Source: an uncultured Paracoccaceae bacterium (GTDB taxonomy: Bacteria > Pseudomonadota > Alphaproteobacteria > Rhodobacterales > Rhodobacteraceae). Taken from it: a stretch of DNA of 64,000 nt. Location of the stretch: NCBI GenBank assembly GCA_947488175.1, contig CANKYO010000007.1:248001-312000 (forward strand), read 5' to 3'. Positions 25,225-35,192 of this stretch are shown here, piece after piece. How positions within the stretch are numbered: position 1 is the first letter of the stretch; each line of letters starts with the position of its first letter. The notes under the pieces were generated by a model. The model worked only from the letters and a program-made list of their open reading frames with translations. It did no database searches and was not told the origin of the DNA. The position numbers and the translations under genes were made by a program.

Positions 25225-27173
25225 AACGCAGCCCCAAAGATGTTGCCGAAAGCGCCCGCACTATCAGCCGCCGTGCTTTGGTCATGGGCGGCGTGCAACT
25301 GGGTGTGATCGGCGCGCTGGGGCTTCGCCTGCAAGCGATGCAGGTCGAACAGGCCGACCAGTTCCGTCTGCTGGCCGAGGAAAACCGGATCAATATCCGC
25401 CTGCTGCCCCCAGCCCGTGGTCTTATTTTTGATCGCAACGGTATTCCGATTGCGGCCAATGAGCAGAACTACCGGGTCGTCATGGTCAGCGAGGATGCTG
25501 GCGACATTGGCGAGGTGCTGGCCAAGTTGACCCAACTGGTGGAGATCGACCCTGCCGATCTGACCCGCGCGATGGATGAAATGCAAACCCAAATGCAACG
25601 CGGCTCGCCCTTCGTTCCTGTTACCATTGCGGACCGGCTGTCCTGGGAAGATGTGGCGCGGATCAACCTGAATACCCCGACCCTGCCCGGCGTCTCGGCC
25701 GAGGTGGGGCTGAGCCGGGTTTACCCGTGGGGTGCGGACCTTGCCCATGTGGTGGGATATGTTGGCCCGGTCAGCAGCTATGATCTCAGCCGGATTGATG
25801 ACGCCGATCCGCTGCTGCAAATCCCGAGATTTCAGATTGGCAAGACCGGGGCCGAAAACAAGCTGGAGCACACATTGCGCGGCAGCGCTGGTGACCGCCG
25901 GATCGAGGTGAACGCGGCAGGCCGGATCATGCGCGAGCTTGACCGCCGCGAAGGCACGCCCGGCGAGGATGTGCAATTGACCATCGACAGCCGGTTGCAA
26001 TCCTATGTGCAGGCGCGGCTGGATGGCGAAAGCGCGGGCGCGGTTGTGATTGATCTTGAAAACGGGGATCTGCGGGCTGTCGCCTCTGCCCCCGCGTTTG
26101 ATCCAAATCTGTTTGTACGCGGCATTTCGACCAAGGACTGGACCGCCCTGAACGAAGACAAATACCGCCCGCTGGCCGCAAAGGCCGTGCAAGGCACCTA
26201 TCCGCCTGGATCGACCTTCAAGATGGTCGCCGCGCTGGCAGCGATGGAAGACGGCGTCGTGGCCCCAGACGAAACGGTCTATTGCCCCGGCTTCACGGAT
26301 GTTTTCAACATCCGATTCCATTGCTGGAAGGGCGGCGGGCATGGCAATATCAACCTGCATGAAAGCCTGAAACAGTCCTGCGATTGCTATTATTACGAAA
26401 TCGCCCAGCGCGTGGGCATCGACAAGATGGCCGTCATGGCGCGCAAGCTGGGGCTGGGCATCAAGCATGATCTGCCCCTATCCGCGGTTGCAGCGGGTCT
26501 GGCCCCTGACAAAGAATGGAAATCCAGCGTCCGGGGTGAGGATTGGCGGATCGGCGATACGGTCAATGCCTCCATTGGGCAGGGTTACGTGCTGGCCTCG
26601 CCCTTGCAACTGGCTGTGATGACCGCGCGTATCGCCACCGGGCACGAGATCAAGCCGCGACTGGTCCGCCTGATCGACGGGGTGGAACAACCCAGCGGGC
26701 GTGGCGAGAGCCTTGGGCTGAACGAAAACACCCTACGCCGTATTCGCGCCTCCATGACTGATGTGTGCAACCACCGGCGCGGCACCGCTTACGGATCACG
26801 TATCACGGCGGATGAATACAAGATGGCGGGCAAGACCGGGACAAGCCAGGTGCGCCGGATCACGCCAGAGGAACGGGCGGCCGGGGTCACCAAGAACGAA
26901 GACCTGCCATGGGAACGCCGGGACCACGCGCTATTTGTCGGCTACGCGCCGTCCGACAACCCACGCTATGCCGTGTCGGTTGTGGTCGAACATGGCGGTG
27001 GAGGATCGCGTGCCGCAGCCCCTATCGCCCGCGATATCATCTTGCAGGCGCAATATGGCGGCCCGCCCCCGCTGGAAGCCTATCCGTCTTCAGTGCGTGA
27101 TCGGATCGCGGCCCAGCAGGAACGCATCAATGCGCGTATCCCGCCGGGGTCAAAGGGTCTTGGCCGCGCATGA
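25221..27173 (+). CDS. mrdA: penicillin-binding protein 2 (transpeptidase)
   Basis: 650 residues. An N-terminal membrane anchor (about 20-40), a dimerisation/pedestal region with LLPPARGLIFDRNGIPIA, and the transpeptidase domain: SxxK at S331-K334 (GSTFKM), a second motif at SCD (QSCDCYYYE) and KTG at 538-540 (AGKTGTSQ). It crosslinks peptidoglycan during elongation with RodA as the glycosyltransferase. ATGA overlaps on both sides indicate coupling. Confidence 0.97.
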   Translation: MKRSPKDVAESARTISRRALVMGGVQLGVIGALGLRLQAMQVEQADQFRLLAEENRINIRLLPPARGLIFDRNGIPIAANEQNYRVVMVSEDAGDIGEVLAKLTQLVEIDPADLTRAMDEMQTQMQRGSPFVPVTIADRLSWEDVARINLNTPTLPGVSAEVGLSRVYPWGADLAHVVGYVGPVSSYDLSRIDDADPLLQIPRFQIGKTGAENKLEHTLRGSAGDRRIEVNAAGRIMRELDRREGTPGEDVQLTIDSRLQSYVQARLDGESAGAVVIDLENGDLRAVASAPAFDPNLFVRGISTKDWTALNEDKYRPLAAKAVQGTYPPGSTFKMVAALAAMEDGVVAPDETVYCPGFTDVFNIRFHCWKGGGHGNINLHESLKQSCDCYYYEIAQRVGIDKMAVMARKLGLGIKHDLPLSAVAAGLAPDKEWKSSVRGEDWRIGDTVNASIGQGYVLASPLQLAVMTARIATGHEIKPRLVRLIDGVEQPSGRGESLGLNENTLRRIRASMTDVCNHRRGTAYGSRITADEYKMAGKTGTSQVRRITPEERAAGVTKNEDLPWERRDHALFVGYAPSDNPRYAVSVVVEHGGGGSRAAAPIARDIILQAQYGGPPPLEAYPSSVRDRIAAQQERINARIPPGSKGLGRA

Positions 27174-28309
27174 GTTATCTTGAGTATAATACCAAGTTCG
27201 TGCCCACAGGGCTGCGCAAGCTGTGGTATCTTAACTGGCCGGTGATCATGCTGCTGACAGCGGTGGCCTGTGCCGGTTTCCTGATGCTTTATTCCGTCGC
27301 TGGCGGGTCCACCAACCCGTGGATGGAACCGCAGATGAAGCGATTTGCGGCGGGCATGGTGCTAATGATCGTGGTGGCCATGGTACCGATCTGGTTCTGG
27401 CGCAACATGGCCTTTGTCGCCTTTGGCGGCTCGCTTCTGCTGCTTCTGGCGGTGGAGTTTTTCGGCGAGGTCAATATGGGCGCCCAGCGCTGGATCAACC
27501 TTGGCTTCATGCGCTTGCAACCGTCAGAGTTGACCAAGATCACCATGGTAATGTTTCTGGCGGCCTATTACGACTGGCTCCCAAATAACAAAACCTCGCA
27601 CCCCTTCTGGGTGGCCCTGCCCGTCTTGTTCATTCTGGCGCCCACGGTTCTGGTGCTGAACCAGCCCGATCTTGGGACTGCCCTGCTTTTGTTGATGGGC
27701 GGGGCGACTGTGATGTTTCTGGCGGGTGTTCACTGGGCCTATTTCGCGACAGTGATCGGGGCTGGCGTGGGCGGCATTGTTGCTGTGTTCCAAAGCCGGG
27801 GCACGCCGTGGCAATTGCTCAAGGACTATCAATACCGCCGCATCGACACATTTCTGGACCCCGCCAATGACCCGCTGGGTGCGGGCTATCACATTACCCA
27901 GGCCAAGATCGCGCTGGGGTCCGGCGGCTGGACCGGTCGCGGGTTCATGCAAGGGACCCAAAGCCGCCTGAACTTTCTGCCTGAAAAGCACACGGATTTC
28001 ATCTTCACCACATTGGCGGAGGAGTTCGGCTTTGTCGGGGCCTTTGGTCTTCTGGTGCTTTACCTGCTTATTGTTGGATTCTGTGTTATCTCTGCTCTCA
28101 GCAACCGGGACAGGTTTGCATCTCTCCTCACGCTCGGCATTGCGATGACGTTTTTCCTGTTCTTCGCGGTCAACATGGCCATGGTGACTGGCCTTGCCCC
28201 GGTTGTGGGCGTGCCACTGCCGCTGGTCAGCTATGGCGGATCGGCCATGCTGGTATTGCTGGTCGCCTTCGGGCTGGTGCAAAGCGCCCATGTGCATAAA
28301 CCACGCTGA
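27170..28309 (+). CDS. rodA: SEDS peptidoglycan glycosyltransferase RodA
   Basis: 379 residues, about ten membrane helices. Family signatures include MRLQPSELTK, NQPDLGTALLL, PEKHTDFIFTTLAEEFGFVG, and the C-terminal VGVPLPLVSYGGSAMLVLL. It polymerises glycan strands for elongation. It overlaps mrdA (ATGA) and the following ghrA-like gene (TGATG). Confidence 0.97.
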   Translation: MSYLEYNTKFVPTGLRKLWYLNWPVIMLLTAVACAGFLMLYSVAGGSTNPWMEPQMKRFAAGMVLMIVVAMVPIWFWRNMAFVAFGGSLLLLLAVEFFGEVNMGAQRWINLGFMRLQPSELTKITMVMFLAAYYDWLPNNKTSHPFWVALPVLFILAPTVLVLNQPDLGTALLLLMGGATVMFLAGVHWAYFATVIGAGVGGIVAVFQSRGTPWQLLKDYQYRRIDTFLDPANDPLGAGYHITQAKIALGSGGWTGRGFMQGTQSRLNFLPEKHTDFIFTTLAEEFGFVGAFGLLVLYLLIVGFCVISALSNRDRFASLLTLGIAMTFFLFFAVNMAMVTGLAPVVGVPLPLVSYGGSAMLVLLVAFGLVQSAHVHKPR

Positions 28310-29241
28310 TGCTGAACGTCCTCTTCTCTGCCCAGCCTGACCGCTGGGATGAATACCGCGCCCCGCTGCAGGATGCATTTTCCACGCGCGGGCTGGATGT
28401 GGATCTGCGCCGGGATCATACGCCGGACAGCGTCGATTACATCGTCTTTGCCCCCAATGGTCCGGTCACCGATTTCCGGCCCTATACGCGCACAAAGGCA
28501 ATCATGAGCCTTTGGGCCGGGGTCGAAACGGTTGTGGATAACGAAACGCTGACACAACCCCTGTGCCGGATGGTCGATCACAGCCTGACCGATGGCATGG
28601 TCGAATGGGTCACGGGCCATGCCCTGCGTCATCATCTGGGAATGGATACCCATATTCTCCAGCAGGACGGTGTGTGGCGCAACACGATCTATCCGCCCGT
28701 CGCCGCCCAGCGCCCGGTGACGATCCTTGGCATCGGGGCGCTCGGGGCGGCCTGCGGTCAGGCGCTGCACAGCCTTGGCTTTCCCGTCACGGGGTGGAGC
28801 CGGTCACCGAAATCCGTACCCAATATCCGCTGCCTGCACGGGGCCGAAGGGCTGAAACAAGCACTGACCGATGCGCAAATCGTCATCCTGCTGCTGCCAC
28901 AGACGCCACAGACCGAAAACATACTGAACGCTGAAACGCTAGCGCTCATGGCCAAGGGGGCCTTTGTCATCAACCCCGGGCGCGGCCCGCTGATCGACGA
29001 CGATGCGTTGCTGGCCGCCCTCGATAGCGGACAGGTGGAACATGCCACACTGGATGTGTTCCGGGTCGAACCCCTGCCCCCCGACCACCCGTTCTGGGCG
29101 CATCCGCAAGTTACAGTGACACCGCATATTGCATCCAGTACGCGACCGGAAACCGCATCACAGGTCATCGCCGATAACATCCTGCGGGGTGAGACCGGTC
29201 AACCGTTTCTTTATGTCGTGGATCGGCATCTGGGATATTGA
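28309..29241 (+). CDS. glyoxylate/hydroxypyruvate reductase A-like
   Basis: 310 residues of the D-2-hydroxyacid dehydrogenase family, GhrA type. The Rossmann motif GIGALGAACG (about 143-152) is followed by GWSRSPK; the catalytic Arg lies in INPGRGPLI, Glu in FRVEPLPPDHPFW, and His in VTPHIASSTRP. It reduces glyoxylate or hydroxypyruvate with NAD(P)H. The ATG overlaps the rodA stop, an unusual but tight placement at the end of the mre operon. Specific substrate is inferred from the FRVEPLPPDHPFW tail typical of GhrA. Confidence 0.9.
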   Translation: MLNVLFSAQPDRWDEYRAPLQDAFSTRGLDVDLRRDHTPDSVDYIVFAPNGPVTDFRPYTRTKAIMSLWAGVETVVDNETLTQPLCRMVDHSLTDGMVEWVTGHALRHHLGMDTHILQQDGVWRNTIYPPVAAQRPVTILGIGALGAACGQALHSLGFPVTGWSRSPKSVPNIRCLHGAEGLKQALTDAQIVILLLPQTPQTENILNAETLALMAKGAFVINPGRGPLIDDDALLAALDSGQVEHATLDVFRVEPLPPDHPFWAHPQVTVTPHIASSTRPETASQVIADNILRGETGQPFLYVVDRHLGY

Positions 29242-29519
29242 GCGCCAATATCTCAGTCGCAGGTCTCCTGATCTGGGCCAGCTGTGCGACCCGATGCCGT
29301 GACCACGCCGCACCACCATCGCTGGGGTGTCCCAGACCCAGGCGCCACGATTGACCCCTATAGCTGGTCTAGACAGCGGACAGGTTCACATACCACGCAA
29401 GGTGTGTTCCGAGTCGAACTGCATCGTGCGGGGTTCGTCGTTTTGGTCGAAAGACCAGCGCTTTCTTTCTGCGACGATCCCAAGTCAACAAAAAAAACGA
29501 AGCGCTTTTTCCCGCAGGA

Positions 29520-30917
29520 TCAGTCCTGAACAGCGAGGATGCGCGCGTGTTTTTGCATCTCGGCCTTGATTTCACCGAAGCTGCGCAAGCCCCGCCCTTC
29601 GAGTATGGGCAGCATGGCCACAAAGGCCTCGGCCGTGGCCATTGCATCGCCAAGCGCCGTATGGCGCAATGCGACAGGGACATCGACCTCCAGCCGGTCG
29701 CAAAGCGCGTCCAGCGTATGCTCGGCAGACCCGCCGAAAACGATGGCCGACAGATGCACGGTGTCGAGGATCGGGTTTTCGAAATGCAAGCCTGTTTGCT
29801 TGGCATAACGATGCAGAAACGCCATGTCGAAAGGAGCGTTATGCGCCACGATCACCGCATCTTTGGCGAACGCATGAAAATCGGCCCGCACAGGTGGAAA
29901 CCGGGGCGCATCCGCCACCATCTTGTCGGTGATCCTGTGAACCTTGGTTGACCCTGGCGGGATCGGCATGCCGGGATTGACCAATGCGTTGAAAATCTCT
30001 GAATGGATGATCTTGCCGTTTACGATCCGGACTGCGCCCAGTTGTACAACCTCGTCCTTTGCCGGGTTTAGCCCGGTAGTTTCGCTGTCGAACACAACAA
30101 AAGTCAGGTCACGCAACGCGGCATCATTTGGGTCGCCCGGGCGTTCTTTGTCTAGGAGGTCGAAATCATAGACCAGCGGACGTGAAGCATCAGGGGCGAG
30201 TGGTTCAAGCATCAAGGTGTAACCGCCGTCTTTGTCAAACAGGCGAATGTGACCTGTATAGACCGCCCCGGATTTGCCCTTGATCGTGGCCTCGCGCCGC
30301 ACCTGTTTCTTTTCGCTCATCTTTGACAGCAGTTCGCGCACGGTCGCTTCATCAAGATAATCAAAGACCGAACAGTTGAGCCGGGCGGGTGCCTCGCGCT
30401 CCATCAGATCGGCGGCTTGCCCATCATAAAGCACGATCTGATGGTCATGCGACGCCACGATTACCGCGATGGGCACGTCGGACAGTATCCGTAAAAGTTG
30501 CTGGCGCTGCCGTTCCAGCCGGGCCGTTTTTTGCGCGACAGTTTCTGTGATGGTCTGGGACATCTTGCCCAGCTTGCGATTGATCGCTGTTGCCGCCGGG
30601 GCCAGATCGCCAAGATATTTTGCCGTTTGCGCGTCAATGGCAGTGTCGATATCGGCATCGGCGCGGACACGGAACTGCGCCGCCAACGCCTCGATCGGTT
30701 TGCTGACGTTTTCATCGAAGAGCAGCCAGACAAAGGCCGCAAGCGCGATCAAACCAAAGGCTGAGACGATACCAATAGTCACGAATGCCGACATAGCGTC
30801 AGGATCATCCAGTTGTCGAAATCCCAGCCATAACGCCAGGACAACGACCAGCAGCCCGCCAAAGCCGATCAGACAGAAAAACAGGAATACCCTGAGTCTG
30901 AGGCTGAGGTCTTTCAT
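29520..30917 (-). CDS. membrane-anchored PAS/exonuclease (PolC-epsilon type)
   Basis: 465 residues. Two N-terminal membrane helices (about 10-30 and 42-65), a HAMP-like linker and coiled coil (to about 150), a PAS-like domain (about 150-245), then a DEDDh 3'-5' exonuclease domain (about 270-460): FDSETTG (D, E), HNAPFDMAFL (D), and HTALGDAMA (H, D). This is a sensor-kinase-like front joined to a nuclease. It is next to the DUF294 protein, as in other proteobacteria where the pair borders the acetate symporter. The role is not established. The 278 bases before 29520 contain no gene I can support. Confidence 0.88.
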   Translation of the reverse strand: MKDLSLRLRVFLFFCLIGFGGLLVVVLALWLGFRQLDDPDAMSAFVTIGIVSAFGLIALAAFVWLLFDENVSKPIEALAAQFRVRADADIDTAIDAQTAKYLGDLAPAATAINRKLGKMSQTITETVAQKTARLERQRQQLLRILSDVPIAVIVASHDHQIVLYDGQAADLMEREAPARLNCSVFDYLDEATVRELLSKMSEKKQVRREATIKGKSGAVYTGHIRLFDKDGGYTLMLEPLAPDASRPLVYDFDLLDKERPGDPNDAALRDLTFVVFDSETTGLNPAKDEVVQLGAVRIVNGKIIHSEIFNALVNPGMPIPPGSTKVHRITDKMVADAPRFPPVRADFHAFAKDAVIVAHNAPFDMAFLHRYAKQTGLHFENPILDTVHLSAIVFGGSAEHTLDALCDRLEVDVPVALRHTALGDAMATAEAFVAMLPILEGRGLRSFGEIKAEMQKHARILAVQD

Positions 30918-30918
30918 G

Positions 30919-31440
30919 TTACAAATCCTCGCACGCCTTGATCAGGATCGGATCGGTCGCGTCCACATTCCGCCAATCCGCATTCAAGACGGTGCCATCC
31001 GCGCCAAAGTCTATCCCGTCAAGTACATCCGCGCGTCTGGCATTCGCGCAATCAAAGAGCATCGGTACCTTGGCTGTCCGCGCCCAGCGGCCGTAAAAAA
31101 CCAGGTCGACGAGCCGCTGGTCAGGCTGGTTAGGGTGCGTGCGTGTTGTGGCCTGATCGACGGCGACAAAGCGCGATACAAACGGTGCGGCATAGGTCCA
31201 GGGGCGATAGAACGCCTGTTCCTCGATTGCCTGTGCAACAACCATCCCCTCGGGCATCGTCGCTGCGGTGCGATCAAACCAGCTATATTCGCTGGAGATC
31301 GTGGCAAGCAGCATCGCGGCCCCTGCTGAGGCGGGTATCAGCCATTTGGGCAAACGGCCCTTCAACGTCCGGTTCAGCGCCCAGACAAGTAGCGCCACAG
31401 CCGCGCCGGCAACGATTGTGCCGATCAGTTCAAATATCAT
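30919..31440 (-). CDS. hypothetical membrane protein
   Basis: 173 residues with two N-terminal membrane helices (about 4-24 and 34-50), then a periplasmic domain with MVVAQAIEEQAFYRPWTYAAP and LVDLVFYGRWARTAKVP, and a Cys pair (FDCANAR and IKACEDL) that may form a disulfide. It abuts the exonuclease gene by one base and follows the DUF294 gene, so it belongs to the same transcript. I do not recognise the family. Confidence 0.78.
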   Translation of the reverse strand: MIFELIGTIVAGAAVALLVWALNRTLKGRLPKWLIPASAGAAMLLATISSEYSWFDRTAATMPEGMVVAQAIEEQAFYRPWTYAAPFVSRFVAVDQATTRTHPNQPDQRLVDLVFYGRWARTAKVPMLFDCANARRADVLDGIDFGADGTVLNADWRNVDATDPILIKACEDL

Positions 31441-31466
31441 CAGGCTTCCTTCTTCTTTCGTTCAGT

Positions 31467-33293
31467 CTAGCCCAAAACACCCCGTCCTTGCATCAAGGCA
31501 GATTGCATTGTCTTGATGACCACAAAGGCGTCGCGCAGATGGCTGCGTTCAAAGGCAGACAGTTTGGCAGGGGGCAAAAAGTTATCCGGTGATTTGCCAT
31601 CCTTGATCAGTCCGGCCTGATGTTCCAACCGGGTCTGGGCCACCAGATCATAAGCGTCGAGCAGATCGCGCCCGCCGCTTTGGCTGATAACTTTGGTATC
31701 AATCGCGGCCCGCAGCCGCGCCCGTGTATTCACCGCATCAAGATTGCCCATAAGCGCGTACATCCGGCCCAGATCAACGACCGGCACCACCCCGTTAAGT
31801 TTCATGTCAATGGTATTGCGATTTTCACCGGATCGGATGGTCGCCAATCCCTTCAGCAACCCCAGCGGTGTCGCGTGGGTCAACGCGTTTGTGGCCATAT
31901 GCGCGGTAAAGATCGAATTGGCCGATGCCGCAGCCAACGTTTCAGACTGTAATCCATCGAACAGCGAGAAATCCCCACCGATTGGCCGCAGGTCAAACAT
32001 GACAGAGGCCAGCATCTGCGCCTCTTTGCTTGGGTTTTTGATCCACCAGTCGAAATATTCCCGCCACACGGATAGGGGCTGCCGCCAGCGGGGGTTGGTG
32101 GCCATCATGTCCCCGGGGCAATAGACATAGCCGCAGGCATTCAGCCCATCACTGACGAACTGGGCGAAGGGTTCGAAATAGGCGAGTGCCGCCTCGCTCA
32201 GGTCGTCTTCGAGGATCAGGCAATTGTCCTGATCCGATACGCCGGTTTGTTCCTGTCGCCCCTGAGAGCCGCAGGCCAGCCAGACATAGCGCGCCGGTGG
32301 CGGGCCAAATTTCTCTTCAGCCAGACGTAACAGGCGACGTGTCACCACATCGGCAATGTCCGTGATCATCCGGGTCACGACATCATGGCGATTGCCCGCT
32401 GCGACCAGCTGGACCAGCAGGTTCGGGATACGCTGTGTCACCGCCGCCAGCCCGGCCACGGTATCAGCCTTGGCCGCGTCGCCCACAAACACTGCCGTAT
32501 TTGACGCCTGAAACCGGGTCAAATCGGTTTGCGTGACGATGCCAACCAGCTTTCCCGCCAAGACAATCGGCAGATGGCCCAGCTTATGTTCCATCATCAG
32601 ATGCAGCACATCTGACCCGATGGCCGATGGCGGCAACACACGGGGATCGGGTGTCATGACCGCGCTGACGGCGGTGTCGTGGGCCAGCCCTTGGGCCAGC
32701 GCCTTTCCCGACAGGTCGCGCAGGGTGACGATGCCGACCAGTTTATCTTGTTCCACCACACATAGGCACGAGATACGATGCGCCTGCATTTGTTGGGCGG
32801 CCTTCTGAATGGTCTCAGACGGGCTGCATGTCAGCGGGTCGCGTACCATCAGCGTTTCGACTTGCACGCTGGCCAGATCAAAACGGTTGAGTGACTGTTT
32901 CACCGCATCAGATGGATGGCGGTCAAAAAACTGACGCACCGGTTCATGATCCGCGCGCAGTTTATGGAACATATCAGGTGGAATGCAGATCAGGCGGCTG
33001 TCTTCTTCGGCTGACGCAGACGTCGCTGCCAGCCCCTGTTTCAGAAGACCACGCTCACCAAAGGAATTTTCACGTTGCAGGACAGAGATTTGCGTGCCGC
33101 CTTCATCGCGCACAGACACACGCCCGCTTTCAATGATGTAAAGCCCCTCAAGAGGCTCGCCAAAGCGATAGACTTCTTCACCCTTGTGCAGCTTGACCAG
33201 CTTGGCGGCGTCAATCAGCGCAAGAAGCGCCGCTTCGGGCAGCGCGTCATAAGGATGCAGGTTTTTCAGTAAAGAAAGGGCGTCGTCGGTCAT
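31467..33293 (-). CDS. cNMP-binding/CBS/DUF294 nucleotidyltransferase-like protein
   Basis: 608 residues: cyclic-nucleotide-binding fold (about 10-130, with SFGERGLLKQG), two CBS motifs (about 145-270), a DUF294 nucleotidyltransferase (about 295-430) with GSQGRQEQTGVSDQDNC providing the GS and DxD elements, and a DUF294 C-terminal helical domain. The set resembles GlnD-like signal proteins. It lies between the membrane exonuclease and the acetate-type symporter, an arrangement seen in other proteobacteria, so a control role in uptake is inferred. Substrate of the transferase is not known. Confidence 0.92.
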   Translation of the reverse strand: MTDDALSLLKNLHPYDALPEAALLALIDAAKLVKLHKGEEVYRFGEPLEGLYIIESGRVSVRDEGGTQISVLQRENSFGERGLLKQGLAATSASAEEDSRLICIPPDMFHKLRADHEPVRQFFDRHPSDAVKQSLNRFDLASVQVETLMVRDPLTCSPSETIQKAAQQMQAHRISCLCVVEQDKLVGIVTLRDLSGKALAQGLAHDTAVSAVMTPDPRVLPPSAIGSDVLHLMMEHKLGHLPIVLAGKLVGIVTQTDLTRFQASNTAVFVGDAAKADTVAGLAAVTQRIPNLLVQLVAAGNRHDVVTRMITDIADVVTRRLLRLAEEKFGPPPARYVWLACGSQGRQEQTGVSDQDNCLILEDDLSEAALAYFEPFAQFVSDGLNACGYVYCPGDMMATNPRWRQPLSVWREYFDWWIKNPSKEAQMLASVMFDLRPIGGDFSLFDGLQSETLAAASANSIFTAHMATNALTHATPLGLLKGLATIRSGENRNTIDMKLNGVVPVVDLGRMYALMGNLDAVNTRARLRAAIDTKVISQSGGRDLLDAYDLVAQTRLEHQAGLIKDGKSPDNFLPPAKLSAFERSHLRDAFVVIKTMQSALMQGRGVLG

Positions 33294-33351
33294 TCAGATG
33301 TCCCGCGGTCAGAAGGTTCGCAAGGCCCCAGCTTGCATCAACCCAAAGGGC

Positions 33352-33381
33352 GGGGCCAGCGACATATATGCCGCTGGCCCC
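33352..33381 (-). terminator. hairpin after the symporter gene
   Basis: A perfect 10-bp stem GGGGCCAGCG/CGCTGGCCCC with a 10-base loop, just after the symporter stop. On the minus strand it is not followed by a real T-run, so it may be a weak terminator or mRNA-stabilising element. Confidence 0.6.
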
Positions 33382-33389
33382 GATTTTGT

Positions 33390-35189
33390 TTAGTGATCGA
33401 CTGCTGCACCTGCGCCGGATGGCACACGTACGCTTTCGACCAGGTCCTTGATCTCTTGCGGTGTGTCTTTGGTCGACATCGACACAGCATAGGCCACACC
33501 GAAGTTGATCAGCGCACCCACCGCCCCGATTGCAGTGGACTGGATACCGAAGAGGGATCCGTCAACCGTATCCGGGAAGGAATTGGTGCCGGCAACAAAG
33601 AACCAACCCTTGTGCAGGAAGATGTAAAGCAGGGTGAAGATCAGACCTGCCAGCATCCCACACACAGCGCCGACGTTATTCACGCGCGTGGAGAAGATGC
33701 CCATCATCAAAGCCGGGAAGATTGACGCCGCAGCCAGACCAAAGGCCAGAGCCACTGTTTGCGCCGCAAATCCAGGCGGGTTGAGACCCAGCCACGTCGC
33801 CACGACAATCGCCACCGCCATCGCAATCCGGGCTGACAAAAGCTCGCCCTTTTCGGAGATGTTGGGATTGATCGCCCCTTTGACGAGGTCATGCGACACT
33901 GCTGAAGAGATGGCCAGAAGCAGACCCGCCGCAGTGGACAGGGCAGCGGCCAGACCACCGGCAGCAACCAGACCGATTACCCAACCTGGCAGGTTGGCAA
34001 TCTCCGGGTTCGCCAGCACCAGGATATCACGGTTGAAGTTCGTCAACTCGTTACCTTCCCAGCCGTTTGCCGCAGCCTTTTCAGCCATCGCTTCTGAACC
34101 GTCATTATAGTACTGGATCAGGCCGTCACCGTTCTTGTCTTCCCAATCAAGAAGACCGGTTTTCTGCCAAGTCAGCATCCAGTCATAGGTCGGATCAGTT
34201 TCGATAGTCTCAACGGACACAGCATCGCCGTTCGTCCCATTCGGCCACATCAGTTCGGTGATGTTCAGGCGAGCCATTGCACCAACAGCCGGGGCTGTGA
34301 GGTACAAAAGCGCGATGAAAATCAACGTCCAGCCTGCAGACCAGCGCGCGTCAGACACCTTTGGCACGGTGAAGAAGCGCATGATCACGTGAGGCAAACC
34401 AGCCGTACCGATCATCAGCGACAAGGTAAACAACACCATGTTCAGGTTGTCTTTATGCGCCTCGGTGTAGCTGGCAAAGCCAAGATCGGTCACGATCTGG
34501 TCGAGCTTGGTCAGCAAATACACGCTGCCCTCACCACCTGTCGCGGCCGTTTCGCTGAACAGACCCAGCGCCGGGATGGGCGTACCAGTCAGCTGCAGCG
34601 AGATGAACACAGCCGGGATCGTATAGGCCGTGATCAACACGCAGTATTGTGCCACCTGAGTATAGGTCACGCCCTTCATCCCGCCAAACACGGCATAGGC
34701 AAAGACCACGCAAGCACCGATCAGCAGACCTGTGGTGTTCGACACCTCAAGGAACCGCCCAAAGGCCACGCCCACGCCAGTCATCTGCCCGATCACATAT
34801 GTGACCGAGGCCACGATCAGACAGATCACCGCCACAAGCCGCGCGGTTTGGGAATAGAACCGGTCACCGATGAATTCAGACACGGTGAATTTGCCGAACT
34901 TGCGCAGGTAAGGCGCAAGAAGCAGCGCCAGCAGCACATAGCCGCCAGTCCAGCCCATCAGGAAGGTCGAGTTGTCATATCCCGTAAAGGCAATCAGACC
35001 CGCCATCGAGATGAACGAGGCCGCCGACATCCAGTCAGCCGCCGTTGCCATCCCGTTGGTGACGGGATGCACGCCGCGACCGGCTGCATAAAACTCTGAC
35101 GTGGACCCAGCACGGGCCCAGATCGCAATGCCGATGTAGAGCGCGAATGAACCGCCTACAAACAACAGGTTTATTGTAAACTGGTCCAT
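33390..35189 (-). CDS. sodium:solute symporter, VC_2705/ActP-like
   Basis: 599 residues with about 13 membrane helices. The SSS-family core shows NGMATAADWMSAASFISMAGL and GGMKGVTYTQVAQY. A long extracytoplasmic insertion (about 310-400) contains DKNGDGLIQYYN (351-362), an EF-hand-like loop. Together with the downstream DUF4212 small subunit, adk and acs it forms an acetate or short-chain-acid uptake block. The 92-residue DUF4212 gene ends three bases upstream, so the two are co-translated subunits. Confidence 0.93.
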   Translation of the reverse strand: MDQFTINLLFVGGSFALYIGIAIWARAGSTSEFYAAGRGVHPVTNGMATAADWMSAASFISMAGLIAFTGYDNSTFLMGWTGGYVLLALLLAPYLRKFGKFTVSEFIGDRFYSQTARLVAVICLIVASVTYVIGQMTGVGVAFGRFLEVSNTTGLLIGACVVFAYAVFGGMKGVTYTQVAQYCVLITAYTIPAVFISLQLTGTPIPALGLFSETAATGGEGSVYLLTKLDQIVTDLGFASYTEAHKDNLNMVLFTLSLMIGTAGLPHVIMRFFTVPKVSDARWSAGWTLIFIALLYLTAPAVGAMARLNITELMWPNGTNGDAVSVETIETDPTYDWMLTWQKTGLLDWEDKNGDGLIQYYNDGSEAMAEKAAANGWEGNELTNFNRDILVLANPEIANLPGWVIGLVAAGGLAAALSTAAGLLLAISSAVSHDLVKGAINPNISEKGELLSARIAMAVAIVVATWLGLNPPGFAAQTVALAFGLAAASIFPALMMGIFSTRVNNVGAVCGMLAGLIFTLLYIFLHKGWFFVAGTNSFPDTVDGSLFGIQSTAIGAVGALINFGVAYAVSMSTKDTPQEIKDLVESVRVPSGAGAAVDH

Positions 35190-35192
35190 TGG

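Noticed and set aside
25194-26468. 424-codon minus-strand frame across mrdA
   Set aside because: GC-rich antisense frame; mrdA has all transpeptidase motifs.
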